49,914 bases of DNA from a virus. The stretch's first letter is position 1. Each line of letters opens with the position of its first letter. The stretch lies in IMG/VR virus record IMGVR_UViG_3300037247_000915, positions 1 through 49,914 of that record; one strand, given 5' to 3'. Of the stretch, positions 1 through 8,148 are shown piece by piece. The translations under genes and the position numbers were made by a program. The notes beneath the pieces were generated by a model. The model saw nothing but the letters and a program-made list of their open reading frames with translations. It was not told where the DNA came from and ran no database searches.

Positions 1-717
1 AAAGCCCTCCCTTCTGGGCTTGATGGCGAGTTAGTAGTTGGTCCAGCGAATGCGGGTGACGTCTTCAACAGAACTACTTCGGGTATAATGTCAAAGGGTG
101 GGATACCCGAAGTCTGGTACCACGTCTTCGACCTTTGGAATCGGAGTGACACTCCATTCTCAAGGCGCCGTTACGAGCTTTACCATCTTCTCCTGAAGAA
201 CTTCCACCCAAGCGTGATATACCTGGGGCAGTGGAGAATCAACAGCCTTGAAGAGCTTAGGACCGCCGAACAGCGCGCCTTGCATGAGGGGTACGAAGGA
301 TTGATAGTACGGCGGATGGACGCCCCTTATAAGTTCAACCGCTCAACGGCTAACGAGGGGTACCTTCTAAAGATCAAGCGCTACTGCGACGCCGAGGCTG
401 AGATCATCGCCGTCAACCAGAAGTTCCATAACGCCAACGTGGCAGTTACCAACGAGCTAGGGCTTACAAGCCGGAGCTCATCCCAAGAGAACAAGGTCCC
501 CCTAGACCAGGTAGGTTCCTTCAAGGTTAGAGACCTAAAGGAAGGTTGGGAGTTCGAGGTCCACGGGTTCAGCCACGCGGATGCGTCCTTGTGGTGGGAA
601 CGCAGGGACAGCCTAATCGGCAAAGTTCTTACGTACAGATACCTACCGAAGGGAATGAAGGACGTTCCCAGGCACGCTGTCTTCAAGGGGTTCCGCGACC
701 CAGATGATATAACCTAA
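1..717 (+). CDS. ATP-dependent DNA ligase, 3' part (start lies outside the window)
   Basis: Seals nicks in duplex DNA using ATP during phage replication and repair. The frame is open from base 1, so the ATG at 88 is internal and the gene begins before the window. Nucleotidyltransferase motifs appear in order: III (LDGELVV, residues 7-13 of the partial product), IIIa (YHVFDLW), IV (EGYEGLIVRR) and V (YLLKIKRY). A C-terminal OB-type domain ends in the KGMKDVPRHAVFKGFRD block typical of T7-like ligases. Motif I with the adenylated lysine (KxDG) must lie upstream and cannot be checked. About 100 bases separate it from the next gene. Confidence 0.93.
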   Translation, partial: KALPSGLDGELVVGPANAGDVFNRTTSGIMSKGGIPEVWYHVFDLWNRSDTPFSRRRYELYHLLLKNFHPSVIYLGQWRINSLEELRTAEQRALHEGYEGLIVRRMDAPYKFNRSTANEGYLLKIKRYCDAEAEIIAVNQKFHNANVAVTNELGLTSRSSSQENKVPLDQVGSFKVRDLKEGWEFEVHGFSHADASLWWERRDSLIGKVLTYRYLPKGMKDVPRHAVFKGFRDPDDIT

Positions 718-816
718 CAGTAGGACGCGACGCCGTGACGAGGTTAAGTAAATGTATGTATCCTTGCTGTTCCGTAAGCGAGGTGTGCTGTGGCTGCTGC
801 AAACAAGGAGTTCATC

Positions 817-1281
817 ATGTCCAAGATCGACTACCGAGACCCAGACTCTTTGCCGCCCGCAATACGGAGTGTCTACGCCGTCCTAAAGGACACGTTCCGG
901 AATATAAGCGTGTTGGACGGTTGGAGTCCGATGGAGACGAACGCTTTCGTTGTTGGCATGTGTCACACGTCGATGGAGGACCTCCTCGGCAAAGAGGAGG
1001 CTATCAAGACAGACCTTGCCTGGCGTAAGAACATCGACTGGACCACCGAGCAGGAACAAGTATCGCACAGAGTACACACCTCCGGCACCGCAACCGAGCG
1101 CGACCGGCTCAAGGCGGCGAATGTGGAGTTGGTGGCTGCACTGGTTGCGTTCATGGAAGCCAAAGCATCGGTCGGCGCAAACAGTTACGACGGTGTTGAC
1201 CAACACACCCGTGACCTTTTGGAATATGCCGATGTTCAAGCCGCGCTTGCCCTGGCCAAGGCCAAGGAGTCCACGTCATGA
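817..1281 (+). CDS. Hypothetical protein (154 aa)
   Basis: Function not recognised. A GTG at 790 is in frame, but the ATG at 817 has AAGGAG (805-810) six bases ahead of it and is the better start. The product is soluble, with an aspartate-rich N-terminus and an alanine-rich helical C-terminus, and has no membrane segment. Its last bases overlap the next gene by ATGA, which suggests translational coupling in one transcript with the downstream helicase block. Confidence 0.75.
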   Translation: MSKIDYRDPDSLPPAIRSVYAVLKDTFRNISVLDGWSPMETNAFVVGMCHTSMEDLLGKEEAIKTDLAWRKNIDWTTEQEQVSHRVHTSGTATERDRLKAANVELVAALVAFMEAKASVGANSYDGVDQHTRDLLEYADVQAALALAKAKESTS

Positions 1282-1868
1282 GTGAACAGCTTCCGCATCA
1301 AACGGCTCCCTTCCCACGGCATGTCTACAACCCCGACGGATCGCCCGACTACTGCTCGGTTTGTGGCCAAACGGAGAAGCAGGGCATTCACTCGACAGCC
1401 TACACCATGACAGGCCCCGCAGCGATTGACCCGAATGATCTAGTCTTGAAAGCGCGGCAAGCCGCCAAAATTCTAACGGAACATCCATGTGAAGTATATT
1501 TCGGGGCGCGTCTTTACGCTGATCTAGCTTTGGAAGTCGAGGCGCTACGGAAGCGCGTGGCGCAAGAAACGAAGATGCGGATGGTGGCGGGAGAACTTCT
1601 CCATTTTGAGAAAGAGCGTGCTGAAGCCGCTGAGGCCCAGGTGGTCAAGCTTGCCGGTGCAATCAATGCTTGGATGGAACATCGACACGATGTTTTCTGT
1701 GCACAGATGCAAGGTACTTTCGATGAGATGCCAACCAACCGCATTGATGAGATAGTTCAGCAATGTCAAGACGCCCTTGCCACCCTGCCACCCCAAGCAC
1801 TTGACGCCCTCGCCAAGCTGGACGCCCTCGCCAAGCTGGACGCCCTCGACCAGGAGGACGGCACATGA
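1278..1868 (+). CDS. Hypothetical protein with CxxC and C-terminal repeats (196 aa)
   Basis: Function not recognised. There is a YCSVCGQTEKQGIH segment near residue 25, with one CxxC and a nearby His that might bind a metal. The middle is a predicted coiled coil (about residues 80-125, rich in Glu, Ala and Lys). The C-terminus holds two copies of ALAKLD plus part of a third, from an 18-base DNA duplication. ATGA overlaps at both ends place it in a coupled string with the preceding unknown gene and the SNF2-type helicase that follows. Confidence 0.75.
   Translation: MSEQLPHQTAPFPRHVYNPDGSPDYCSVCGQTEKQGIHSTAYTMTGPAAIDPNDLVLKARQAAKILTEHPCEVYFGARLYADLALEVEALRKRVAQETKMRMVAGELLHFEKERAEAAEAQVVKLAGAINAWMEHRHDVFCAQMQGTFDEMPTNRIDEIVQQCQDALATLPPQALDALAKLDALAKLDALDQEDGT
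1803..1838 (+). repeat. 18-base tandem duplication inside a gene
   Basis: The unit GACGCCCTCGCCAAGCTG occurs twice in direct succession (1803-1820, 1821-1838), followed by a partial third copy (GACGCCCTCGAC). The frame is kept, adding ALAKLD repeats to the C-terminus of the host protein. A recent slippage event is the likely origin, because the two copies are identical. Confidence 0.9.
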
Positions 1869-3226
1869 AGGTGCTCTGGCCTTTCCAAGCTGCAGGCGTC
1901 GAATTCCTACTGAAGCACAAGCGTGCCATACTTGCCGACCAGATGGGCATCGGCAAGACGCGCCAGGTAATCGAGGTCCTTAAGGGGCGTTTTGCTGCCA
2001 GCCGTAGTATCTCGATTCTGGTTGTATGTGCTAAAAAGAATGCCGTCCGCACCTGGAACAAGGAGTTACCTAAGTGGGCCCCTGAACTGGCCGAGATATT
2101 CGTCAGTACAGAAGGCAAGAGTCCGACCAAGCGAGTGGCAATTTGGGAGGAGATGCCATTTGTTATAGCGACACACCAAGTGATAATGCGAGACAGGATG
2201 GTCGTACCTTTAGTCTGGGACATTATCATTATAGAGGAGCCACAATCCTGGCTTCGTAATCGCAAGACGAAGACATTCAGGTACATGAAGACCTTCCGTT
2301 CCGAGTTCCTAATCATTATGACTGGCACCCCATCGTCAAAGGGTGCACAGGATCTCTGGCCGATGCTAAACCTGATAAACCGTAAGGTGTTTTCCAGTTA
2401 TTGGAGGTTTGTCAATACGTTCTGCTTCGTGGATGACGGGATGTGGGGGAAGGATGTTTATGGGACACGCAACAAAGAGGCCCTGAAAGAGCTACTAGAT
2501 CGCTACATGATACGTCGGCTGAAAGCTGAGGTCTTCCCAGAGATGCCGGAGAAACTCGTCGACACTGTACCGCTCGACATGACCCGTCAACAAGCTAAGG
2601 CACATGACGAATTATCCGATGAGCTAATAACCAGCCTTGAGGGTCGACCAGTTATGTCGCAGAATTCAATGACGCTCGCTCTACGGCTCCGACAGTTGCT
2701 TGTCTCGCCGAAGCTCCTGAACCCCGAGGCGGGGTACGGTGCAGGGATAGAGTACCTTCAGGAAGTAACATCCGACATGGATCCTGGTGACCGCCACTTC
2801 GTGGTATTTACACCCTTCAAGAAGGCACTCCCCTACATAGGAGAAGTCCTCGAACAGGCCGGTGCGGGTGTAGTGTACTTATCAGGCGGGATGTCCACCA
2901 AACAGTTGGACCAAGCCATCGACACGTACGACAGTACACGATGCGTTGCAGTCTGCGTCATTAAATATGCTGAGTCGTTTAGCCTAGCATCTGGTACCCT
3001 TGCGTTCTTCCTCGGAGCGGAGTGGAACTTTACGGAAAACGAGCAGGCAGAGGATCGCATGCACAGGACTGAAACCACCGAAGCTGTCAACATCTACTAC
3101 CTCCAGTATACAGGAACCTACGAGGAGCGTGTGGTGGAAGTCCTAGCTGACGACCGAGAGAACGTATCGCAGTATCTATCCGACCCTCAAGCCCTCCAGA
3201 AACTCCTCCTAGGAGAACTCCCATGA
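1865..3226 (+). CDS. SNF2/superfamily 2 DNA helicase-type ATPase
   Basis: ATP-driven DNA translocase or helicase, probably for phage replication or recombination. Superfamily 2 motifs are in order: I (Walker A, ADQMGIGKTRQ, residues about 24-34), Ia (VVCAKKNAVRTW), II as IIIIEEPQSWLRN, III (MTGTPSS), then in the second RecA lobe VVYLSGG and motif VI AEDRMHRTET. The QAEDRMHR form is characteristic of SNF2 proteins. At 453 aa it is a minimal two-lobe core, like other phage SNF2 proteins. Motif II reads EEPQ instead of DEAH or DEGH, which may reduce or alter catalysis. ATGA overlaps on both sides couple it to small unknown genes. Confidence 0.88.
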   Translation: MKVLWPFQAAGVEFLLKHKRAILADQMGIGKTRQVIEVLKGRFAASRSISILVVCAKKNAVRTWNKELPKWAPELAEIFVSTEGKSPTKRVAIWEEMPFVIATHQVIMRDRMVVPLVWDIIIIEEPQSWLRNRKTKTFRYMKTFRSEFLIIMTGTPSSKGAQDLWPMLNLINRKVFSSYWRFVNTFCFVDDGMWGKDVYGTRNKEALKELLDRYMIRRLKAEVFPEMPEKLVDTVPLDMTRQQAKAHDELSDELITSLEGRPVMSQNSMTLALRLRQLLVSPKLLNPEAGYGAGIEYLQEVTSDMDPGDRHFVVFTPFKKALPYIGEVLEQAGAGVVYLSGGMSTKQLDQAIDTYDSTRCVAVCVIKYAESFSLASGTLAFFLGAEWNFTENEQAEDRMHRTETTEAVNIYYLQYTGTYEERVVEVLADDRENVSQYLSDPQALQKLLLGELP

Positions 3227-3456
3227 TAGTTGAGCTTGGTGCCGTCTACATGACCATGCATGAGTTCGACGTCTTACCAGAGTATTCATGCAGCTTGCCA
3301 ACAGGTGCGACGGCTGGGAAACGGTGGAAGCGTGGTATACCCTACATGATGCCGAGGCGCAGATGGTTAATGGGGGAATATGGCACCGTAAATAGTCTCG
3401 ATCAAGTACCGATCACCTGGAGAGAAATCTTCATCCGTACCGGGAGCGAATCATGA
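3223..3456 (+). CDS. Small hypothetical protein (77 aa)
   Basis: Function not recognised. It is basic in the middle (GKRWKRG, PRRRW) with no membrane segment. It overlaps the helicase stop by ATGA and the next gene by ATGA, so it is probably expressed only by translational coupling. Start and stop both fit the tight spacing of the block. Confidence 0.65.
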   Translation: MIVELGAVYMTMHEFDVLPEYSCSLPTGATAGKRWKRGIPYMMPRRRWLMGEYGTVNSLDQVPITWREIFIRTGSES

Positions 3457-3716
3457 CTATGAAACCGATTGAGCGCTTCGAGCCCGTCGACGAGGAGATA
3501 GTAAGGATGATAATCAATGCCCTTGGTACTATAGGCTCTATGATCGTCGGGCTCGGTGATATTGACATTCCTGCTGGTTGTGGTATTATTGACGACCGTA
3601 CGAGGTGCCTTTGGACTAAAGACGGACACCGCATTGAGGTCTGGGTATCCCTGGACGGCAGCTACGGTGCTTCCCAGTCCAAAGAGATCGACCCCCTTAA
3701 ACCTGACGTCCGATGA
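3453..3716 (+). CDS. Small hypothetical protein (87 aa)
   Basis: Function not recognised. It has a hydrophobic helix-like stretch (residues about 17-40, VRMIINALGTIGSMIVGLGD) and then a beta-rich half with two Cys. It overlaps both neighbours by ATGA and lies in the same coupled string as the helicase. A second in-frame Met directly follows the first codons (MTMK). Confidence 0.65.
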   Translation: MTMKPIERFEPVDEEIVRMIINALGTIGSMIVGLGDIDIPAGCGIIDDRTRCLWTKDGHRIEVWVSLDGSYGASQSKEIDPLKPDVR

Positions 3717-4021
3717 CCGTGACTATATTTTTTGCTGATGATTTTCGAGAATGGCCACCAGGAGTTTCGAACGGATTGGTCTTGGCGTGTTCGCGATGTA
3801 ACCAGCATTCAAAATTCGATTATCACGTCGATGATGAATTCTGGCGAAAGGTCGTTCCATCTAATGAACGAAGGGGCGTGGTCTGCCTGCCATGTCTAGA
3901 CCTTTTGGCTGAAAGATTGGGCATGGAGGTGGGGCAGCACTTGCGCCAAGTTCAGTTTACAGGCTGCTCGTCAACGGTGTTTCTTGCACCCAGCATTGTA
4001 ATCCGTAGGACCACATCGTAA
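3713..4021 (+). CDS. Small protein with two CxxC motifs, putative zinc binder (102 aa)
   Basis: Two CxxC pairs (CSRC near residue 26 and CLPC near residue 58), about 30 residues apart, make a plausible zinc ribbon. The rest is unremarkable. Specific function is not recognised, and such small Cys4 proteins are common in phage early regions. It starts with an ATGA overlap on the previous gene and ends the coupled string, about 50 bases before the next start. Confidence 0.65.
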   Translation: MTVTIFFADDFREWPPGVSNGLVLACSRCNQHSKFDYHVDDEFWRKVVPSNERRGVVCLPCLDLLAERLGMEVGQHLRQVQFTGCSSTVFLAPSIVIRRTTS

Positions 4022-4026
4022 GGGTG

Positions 4027-4047
4027 CTAGGACCCGTACGAGGTCCT
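4027..4047 (+). other. Hairpin, copy of a motif found again at 48789
   Basis: AGGACC (4029-4034) and GGTCCT (4042-4047) form a perfect 6-bp stem around the loop CGTACGA. The segment CTAGGACCCGTACGAGGTCC (4027-4046) matches 48789-48808 at 18 of 20 bases. There is no T-run, so it is not a simple intrinsic terminator. It lies in the gap between two genes, and its role is unknown. Confidence 0.55.
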
Positions 4048-4069
4048 GAAATCGTCGGAAGGTAGACCC

Positions 4070-4270
4070 ATGAAACCCCTCAACATAGGACCGCTCCGTG
4101 TAACTGCATGCTTCGCACGCGACGCGGGGTGGATAAGGATCAATAAACTACTTGTACACGCAAAGAGGTCAAAACCGCTCTTCAGTGAAAGGCATGGATA
4201 CGAGAGGTTTGTAAGAATACCCTTCTGCAATTGGAGATTCCGTATTAGCACCGTACGTAAAATTACTTGA
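4070..4270 (+). CDS. Small basic hypothetical protein (66 aa)
   Basis: Function not recognised. The product is basic and aromatic-rich, with a segment LFSERHGYERFVRIPF near the middle. A GGAAGG element (4057-4062) sits at a workable distance ahead of the ATG at 4070. It follows the 4027 hairpin and precedes the 4.3 kb promoter, so it closes the first gene block. Confidence 0.6.
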   Translation: MKPLNIGPLRVTACFARDAGWIRINKLLVHAKRSKPLFSERHGYERFVRIPFCNWRFRISTVRKIT

Positions 4271-4292
4271 TGGTCGGACACATAAGTTCCTC

Positions 4293-4322
4293 TTGATGGG
4301 CCTAGTTAACCCTCTTTATAAT
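4293..4322 (+). promoter_or_regulatory. Sigma70-type promoter ahead of the recombination module
   Basis: TTGATG (4293-4298), an 18-base spacer and TATAAT (4317-4322). A second TATAAT lies at 4327-4332. The upstream context CTCTTGAT matches the three minus-strand promoters at 25.2, 42.4 and 48.0 kb. It sits in the 108-base gap before the Cas4-like nuclease gene at 4379, the only sizeable gap in this part of the plus-strand block. Confidence 0.5.
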
Positions 4323-4378
4323 TCTTTATAATGTTGCTTTAGAAGTACAACCCATCTAGGGCAGGGATTCATTTAGGT

Positions 4379-5461
4379 ATGGCCGCAGTATCACCGCGGG
4401 TCGCAATTATACGCCCAAGTGACCGAGCTACAAAAAGGCGATGTCGACGTCTATGGAACTGGTCCTCCCATCTTCGTATGGGGTTAGAAACCGCGGGGAC
4501 AGCATTACCCCTCTGGATAGGGTCCGGGTTTCACTACGCATTAGAGGATCTGTACGGCTACCAACATTACGGTACAGGCTCCGAAGCATTTGCAGCATAC
4601 GTCGACGCCTGTCGAAGAACCCCCAAATTAGTCTTGCCCGAGGATTGGGAAGAAGGTCTAGAGCTTGCAGCCGGCATGCTCGACTACTACCCACTCTGGC
4701 TCGAGTCGCGACCTAAGTACGAGACCCTCTGGGTCGACGGTGTACCTCAGGTTGAGATCGACTTCGAGATCGAGCTCCCCTTCGACGCAAGCGCCTATGG
4801 TTATGATAAGGTCGTATATCGTAGTACCTTTGATAGGGTAGCTACTGACGAGTACGACGGTCTTTGGATTGTAGAGTACAAGACTGCAATCAGGTTTGAG
4901 GACCGACACTTTATGACGGACCCACAAGTCTCGACTTTTTGCTGGGCAGGTAGTGTCGTGTACGATAGGCCTGTAATGGGCGTCGTATACCAGCAGCATA
5001 GGAAGGTCATCCCAATTGGGCCCAGAATCCTATCCGCAGGTAAAATTTCCACAGCTTCGAACATGATCACGTCGTACAGGCTGTACAAGACGGCTCTGGA
5101 GACACTGTACACCGAGGTGAAGAGAGCACCGCCGAAGAACATTAGGTTCCTCGGCGATTTGGCTGCACAAGAGACAGAACATCGCGACGCGTATATCCGT
5201 CGTGACCTGATTTCTAGGAACGAGCACCAAATTGCCGCTGAGGGTCAGAAGATCCTCCTTGAGCTCCCAGAGATGCTCAACCCCGACACACCAATATTTC
5301 CTACTCCCACACGTGATTGTCATTGGTGTAGTTACGCCGACCCATGCGTTTCATTAGATGATGGTAGTGACTTCGAAGCGGAATTATCCGCGATATCGCA
5401 GAACAGAGCTCAGGAGTATAACATATGGCGACCTCACCTACAGTTACCAAGTCGGCCGTAA
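4379..5461 (+). CDS. Cas4/RecB-like PD-(D/E)XK nuclease with Fe-S cluster
   Basis: Predicted DNA exonuclease for recombination or end processing. The active site reads FDRV (D152) and then WIVEYKTA (E166, K168). Four Cys fit the Cas4/AddB-type Fe-S cluster: C22 in RCRRLWNW near the N-terminus, and C314, C317 and C323 in CHWCSYADPC. A Q-containing motif downstream (DPQVSTF) also fits the family. It is 360 aa. It overlaps the ATPase gene by 37 bases, and nuclease, Sak4-like ATPase and ssDNA-binding protein in a row is a standard phage recombination module. The ribosome binding site is weak. Confidence 0.85.
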   Translation: MAAVSPRVAIIRPSDRATKRRCRRLWNWSSHLRMGLETAGTALPLWIGSGFHYALEDLYGYQHYGTGSEAFAAYVDACRRTPKLVLPEDWEEGLELAAGMLDYYPLWLESRPKYETLWVDGVPQVEIDFEIELPFDASAYGYDKVVYRSTFDRVATDEYDGLWIVEYKTAIRFEDRHFMTDPQVSTFCWAGSVVYDRPVMGVVYQQHRKVIPIGPRILSAGKISTASNMITSYRLYKTALETLYTEVKRAPPKNIRFLGDLAAQETEHRDAYIRRDLISRNEHQIAAEGQKILLELPEMLNPDTPIFPTPTRDCHWCSYADPCVSLDDGSDFEAELSAISQNRAQEYNIWRPHLQLPSRP

Positions 5462-6489
5462 CCAAGAAGGCCCCCGTGGTGATCGGCAAGGCTGTCAGTA
5501 CCAAGGCAGCTGGGGTCACGACGGCTAAGAAGACCACCCGCCCGAAGGTTACACCAGTACGTCCGCCGTTGTTCAAGATCGAGACCGTGCATAAGAAGCA
5601 CCGGTACCTCAAGATGCTTGTTTACGGTGACTTTGGCTGTGGCAAGACGTGGCTAGTGTCAACAAGTGCGGACGTAGCCGGCATGGGTGACATCCTCATG
5701 ATCGACGCCGAAGCAGGTGACCTAACACTCGCAGGCGACGAGGACGGTCACAACTTCGGTAGCATCGATACGGTACGCGTCACGAATTACAAGGAAGTTT
5801 CCGCTGTCGTAGATTTCCTAAAGACTCACTGTCGCCTCCGTGTGGAGATCGAAGAAGCCACCAGCCGCGAGCAGAGCCAGGACGCCTTCAATAAGCTGAA
5901 AGCCCTTGAGGCACAATTCAAAGGTGTCGTGGTATCGGAGATCACAACTCCTCGTATGTACCGTACAGTGATTGTTGACTCCCTAGCAGAGGTCGAGTCC
6001 TTTTGCATGTACCAACTATTAGGCATTACGGAGCTTACAGGGCTCGACGAGGAGGTAGCCGCTGAGGAATGGTCTGAGTACAAGAAGCTCAACAGCATGA
6101 TTCAGCGTATGATACGCGGACTACGAAATCTTCCAATGCACATGCTTATGACTTGTCCGTCCAAGTACATGCAGGACGAGAAAAAGCGTATGCTGCATAC
6201 ACCCGCCATGACCGGGCAGCTATCGAGGAAGGTCCAAGGTTTCATGGACGTCGTCGGTTATCTGGTTATGGGTGTTCCGGAGTCTGAAGAGGCTCCGATA
6301 CCGCGGACGCTGTACGTACAACCCGTAAAGGGACAGCGTTTCGCTGCTAAGTGTAGGTTCTCATCGTTTAAGGGATCGTACTTCAACAATGCAACTATGG
6401 GAAAGATCCTAGAGACGGTGGGCCTATCTCCACCTACTCCCAAACCCAAACCCAAACCCAAACCCAAACCAGTGAAAGGGTCAAAGTAA
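5425..6489 (+). CDS. Sak4-like RecA-family ATPase (phage nucleotide-binding protein)
   Basis: Single-strand annealing or RecA-like recombination ATPase. Walker A is GDFGCGKT (residues 68-75); Walker B is RTVIVDSLAEV near residue 175. The N-terminal 50 residues are Lys/Thr/Val-rich and low complexity. The C-terminus is a run of Pro-Lys repeats from (CCCAAA)n DNA, which may contact DNA or a partner. AGGAG (5412-5416) precedes the ATG. The next gene starts on the last base of its stop codon. Family membership follows from the motifs and neighbours; biochemical role is inferred. Confidence 0.85.
   Translation: MATSPTVTKSAVTKKAPVVIGKAVSTKAAGVTTAKKTTRPKVTPVRPPLFKIETVHKKHRYLKMLVYGDFGCGKTWLVSTSADVAGMGDILMIDAEAGDLTLAGDEDGHNFGSIDTVRVTNYKEVSAVVDFLKTHCRLRVEIEEATSREQSQDAFNKLKALEAQFKGVVVSEITTPRMYRTVIVDSLAEVESFCMYQLLGITELTGLDEEVAAEEWSEYKKLNSMIQRMIRGLRNLPMHMLMTCPSKYMQDEKKRMLHTPAMTGQLSRKVQGFMDVVGYLVMGVPESEEAPIPRTLYVQPVKGQRFAAKCRFSSFKGSYFNNATMGKILETVGLSPPTPKPKPKPKPKPVKGSK
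6439..6470 (+). repeat. CCCAAA hexamer repeat encoding a Pro-Lys tail
   Basis: About five units of CCCAAA run in frame at the 3' end of the Sak4-like gene and encode alternating Pro and Lys. Perfect hexamers of this type change length easily by slippage, so tail length may differ between isolates. Confidence 0.85.
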
Positions 6490-6983
6490 TGGCAGGTAAG
6501 AAAGCAACCGCTGCAGCGGCTGCAGAAGCAGACGTTCTTGACGAAGCTCAGGGCGTCGATACCGAAGACGGCGAAGAGGGAGGCTCAGTCATAGTCGATC
6601 TCTCTGGCGTCGATGAGGATGCCGGTTTCGAGACACGTCCCCGAGGCAAATACCCGTGCGAAATCATCGAGGCCGAGTTCAAGTACAGTCAGAACTCGGG
6701 CAAGCCGATGTGGGAGCTGACGCTCGAGGTGGAGGAAGGGCACGAGCACGAGGGTGCCCGTTTCTGGTTCTATGTCTCGTTCTCCGAGAAGGCGTTGCCC
6801 CGAGCGAAGAAGACCATCGCGGCGATCTATCCGGAGCTCCTCGAGCAGGGGGCGTTCGACCCCGAGGAAGTCGCCGACGAAGGCGTTCTCGTTGGGCTTC
6901 GGTGTATCGCGCAGGTTGTCATTCGGCGTTACGAGGGCGAGAACCGCAACAGCGTGCGGGAATTGCTCGCTCCTGCGGCCTAA
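6489..6983 (+). CDS. DUF669-like ssDNA-binding protein
   Basis: Predicted to coat single-stranded DNA during recombination and replication. It has an Ala/Glu/Asp-rich N-terminus (about 45 residues) and then a beta-rich core with PRGKYPCEIIEAEF, KPMWELTLEVEEG and ARFWFYVSFS, the pattern of DUF669 proteins. It starts on the last base of the preceding stop (TAATG) and is presumably coupled to the Sak4-like ATPase. It lacks the long acidic C-terminal tip of bacterial SSB. Confidence 0.75.
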   Translation: MAGKKATAAAAAEADVLDEAQGVDTEDGEEGGSVIVDLSGVDEDAGFETRPRGKYPCEIIEAEFKYSQNSGKPMWELTLEVEEGHEHEGARFWFYVSFSEKALPRAKKTIAAIYPELLEQGAFDPEEVADEGVLVGLRCIAQVVIRRYEGENRNSVRELLAPAA

Positions 6984-6987
6984 CGCG

Positions 6988-7329
6988 TTGACGTCGAACG
7001 TCACATCGGGCATCGACTACCTCCAGCAGCGAGGTTGGGTCTCACTGCGGCAGTTCGCCGGGATTATTGGTGTTTCCTATCCTACTGCACACGCGATGCG
7101 TAAACGTGGTGAAGTCATCGCCATACACGTGGGTGGTACCTGGAGGATCTACACCTCTGAGGTCAGAAGGTTCATGCAAGAAGGTAACGCGAACGAACCA
7201 ACTGACATCAGAAAGCTTGCCGAAATGACAGGACGCAAGCTGCCGAGAATGACGGTGGAGGGAGAGGGCGACCCCCTCTCCCCCTTCCACAACCCGCACA
7301 TAGAACCAACCCCAGAAGAGGAAAACTAG
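6988..7329 (+). CDS. Small HTH DNA-binding protein (excisionase/MerR-type)
   Basis: A helix-turn-helix of the HTH_17 type is visible: WVSLRQFAGIIGVSYPTAH, then GGTWRIYTSEVRRFM, as in AlpA or excisionase-like regulators. The rest is a Pro/Glu-rich tail. The start is uncertain. No ATG precedes the HTH, and TTG at 6988, just after the previous stop, is the best choice, although no strong ribosome binding site is seen. Probably a transcriptional regulator, since no integrase is present for it to serve as an excisionase. Confidence 0.65.
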   Translation: MTSNVTSGIDYLQQRGWVSLRQFAGIIGVSYPTAHAMRKRGEVIAIHVGGTWRIYTSEVRRFMQEGNANEPTDIRKLAEMTGRKLPRMTVEGEGDPLSPFHNPHIEPTPEEEN

Positions 7330-7330
7330 C

Positions 7331-8083
7331 ATGGACGATCCGATCGAGCCCTTCACAGACCAGTTGCTCCAAGACGAGGAGCTCAAAGCCAAGGCACCAA
7401 CGGCGATCGTGTTACACTCGGGAGGGATCGACAGTACGACATGCCTGTACATGGCCGCGGAGGCCTTCGGACGCAAGAACATCGCCGGCTTGTCGGTCCA
7501 TTACGGACAGCGCCACGAGAAGGAAATATACCAAGCACAGGTAATCTGTCAGCAACTTGGTGTTGAGCACCACGTCGTCAAGATGACTGACCTCCCAATG
7601 TCGATGCTAACCAACCCGGATGTGCAGGTTCCATCGGCGAGCTATGAGGAGCTCGGTAAGGGCGTATCGCCAACGTACGTACCCTTTCGTAACGGGAACC
7701 TACTAAGTCACGTGACCTCGATTGCCCAAGCCCAGAGGGCATCCGCGATCTACTTCGGTGCTCATGCAGAGGACGCTCACAACTGGGCGTACCCGGACTG
7801 TACACCCGAATTCATCGGCGCGATGGCGAATGCCATCTACATCGGTACGTACCACCAAGTACGTCTGATAACTCCACTCGAGTGGCTAACGAAGCACGAG
7901 ATCATCAGAGCCGGCAATGCACTCGGGATCCCTTGGAGCCTCACCTGGTCGTGCTATAAGGGCGAGGAGCTGCACTGCGGCACCTGCCCAACGTGCCGCG
8001 CTAGGCAAGACGGCTTCAAGGGCGCCGACACGTTCGACCCAACCTCGTACCAAACGTCACCCGACAACGACATTCCGTTCTAG
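7331..8083 (+). CDS. queC: QueC, 7-cyano-7-deazaguanine (preQ0) synthase
   Basis: Converts 7-carboxy-7-deazaguanine to preQ0 with ATP and ammonia, the last step of preQ0 synthesis. The PP-loop SGGIDS is at residues 30-35, the VPFRNGN block near 118-124, and zinc-binding Cys at 208, 216, 219 and 222 (CYKGEELHCGTCPTC). At 250 aa it has the usual QueC length and is not a Gat-QueC fusion, so the expected base is preQ0 unless a later enzyme exists elsewhere. AGAGG precedes the ATG. It is separated from QueD, QueE and FolE by five other genes. Confidence 0.96.
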   Translation: MDDPIEPFTDQLLQDEELKAKAPTAIVLHSGGIDSTTCLYMAAEAFGRKNIAGLSVHYGQRHEKEIYQAQVICQQLGVEHHVVKMTDLPMSMLTNPDVQVPSASYEELGKGVSPTYVPFRNGNLLSHVTSIAQAQRASAIYFGAHAEDAHNWAYPDCTPEFIGAMANAIYIGTYHQVRLITPLEWLTKHEIIRAGNALGIPWSLTWSCYKGEELHCGTCPTCRARQDGFKGADTFDPTSYQTSPDNDIPF

Positions 8084-8091
8084 ACGAACGG
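8075..8091 (+). other. Hairpin across the QueC stop codon
   Basis: CCGTTC (8075-8080) and GAACGG (8086-8091) form a 6-bp stem around TAGAC, with the stop codon in the loop. No T-run follows, so termination would be weak. It could limit readthrough into the secreted-protein genes. Nothing else is visible in the 65-base gap to 8149. Confidence 0.3.
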
Positions 8092-8148
8092 TCACCCACT
8101 CCCCGAACTTGTTACAATCCCTTCCAACCTCAACCAAGGTGCAGAACT

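Noticed and set aside
735-1028. ORF of 97 codons with a Cys-rich start
   Set aside because: It overlaps the better-supported gene at 817-1281, has a GTG start without a ribosome binding site, and an Arg-rich shadow-like C-terminus.
1663-2328. Minus-strand ORF of 221 codons
   Set aside because: Opposite the helicase, whose motifs I to III lie in this region. No recognisable features and an improbable composition.
4379-5461. Cas4 as evidence for a CRISPR-Cas system
   Set aside because: The protein has the Cas4/AddB-type Fe-S nuclease layout, but its neighbours are a Sak4-like ATPase and an ssDNA-binding protein, the standard phage recombination set.
6988-7329. Excisionase as evidence for a temperate phage
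   Set aside because: The HTH type is shared by excisionases and many regulators. No integrase, attachment site or repressor module is visible in the window.
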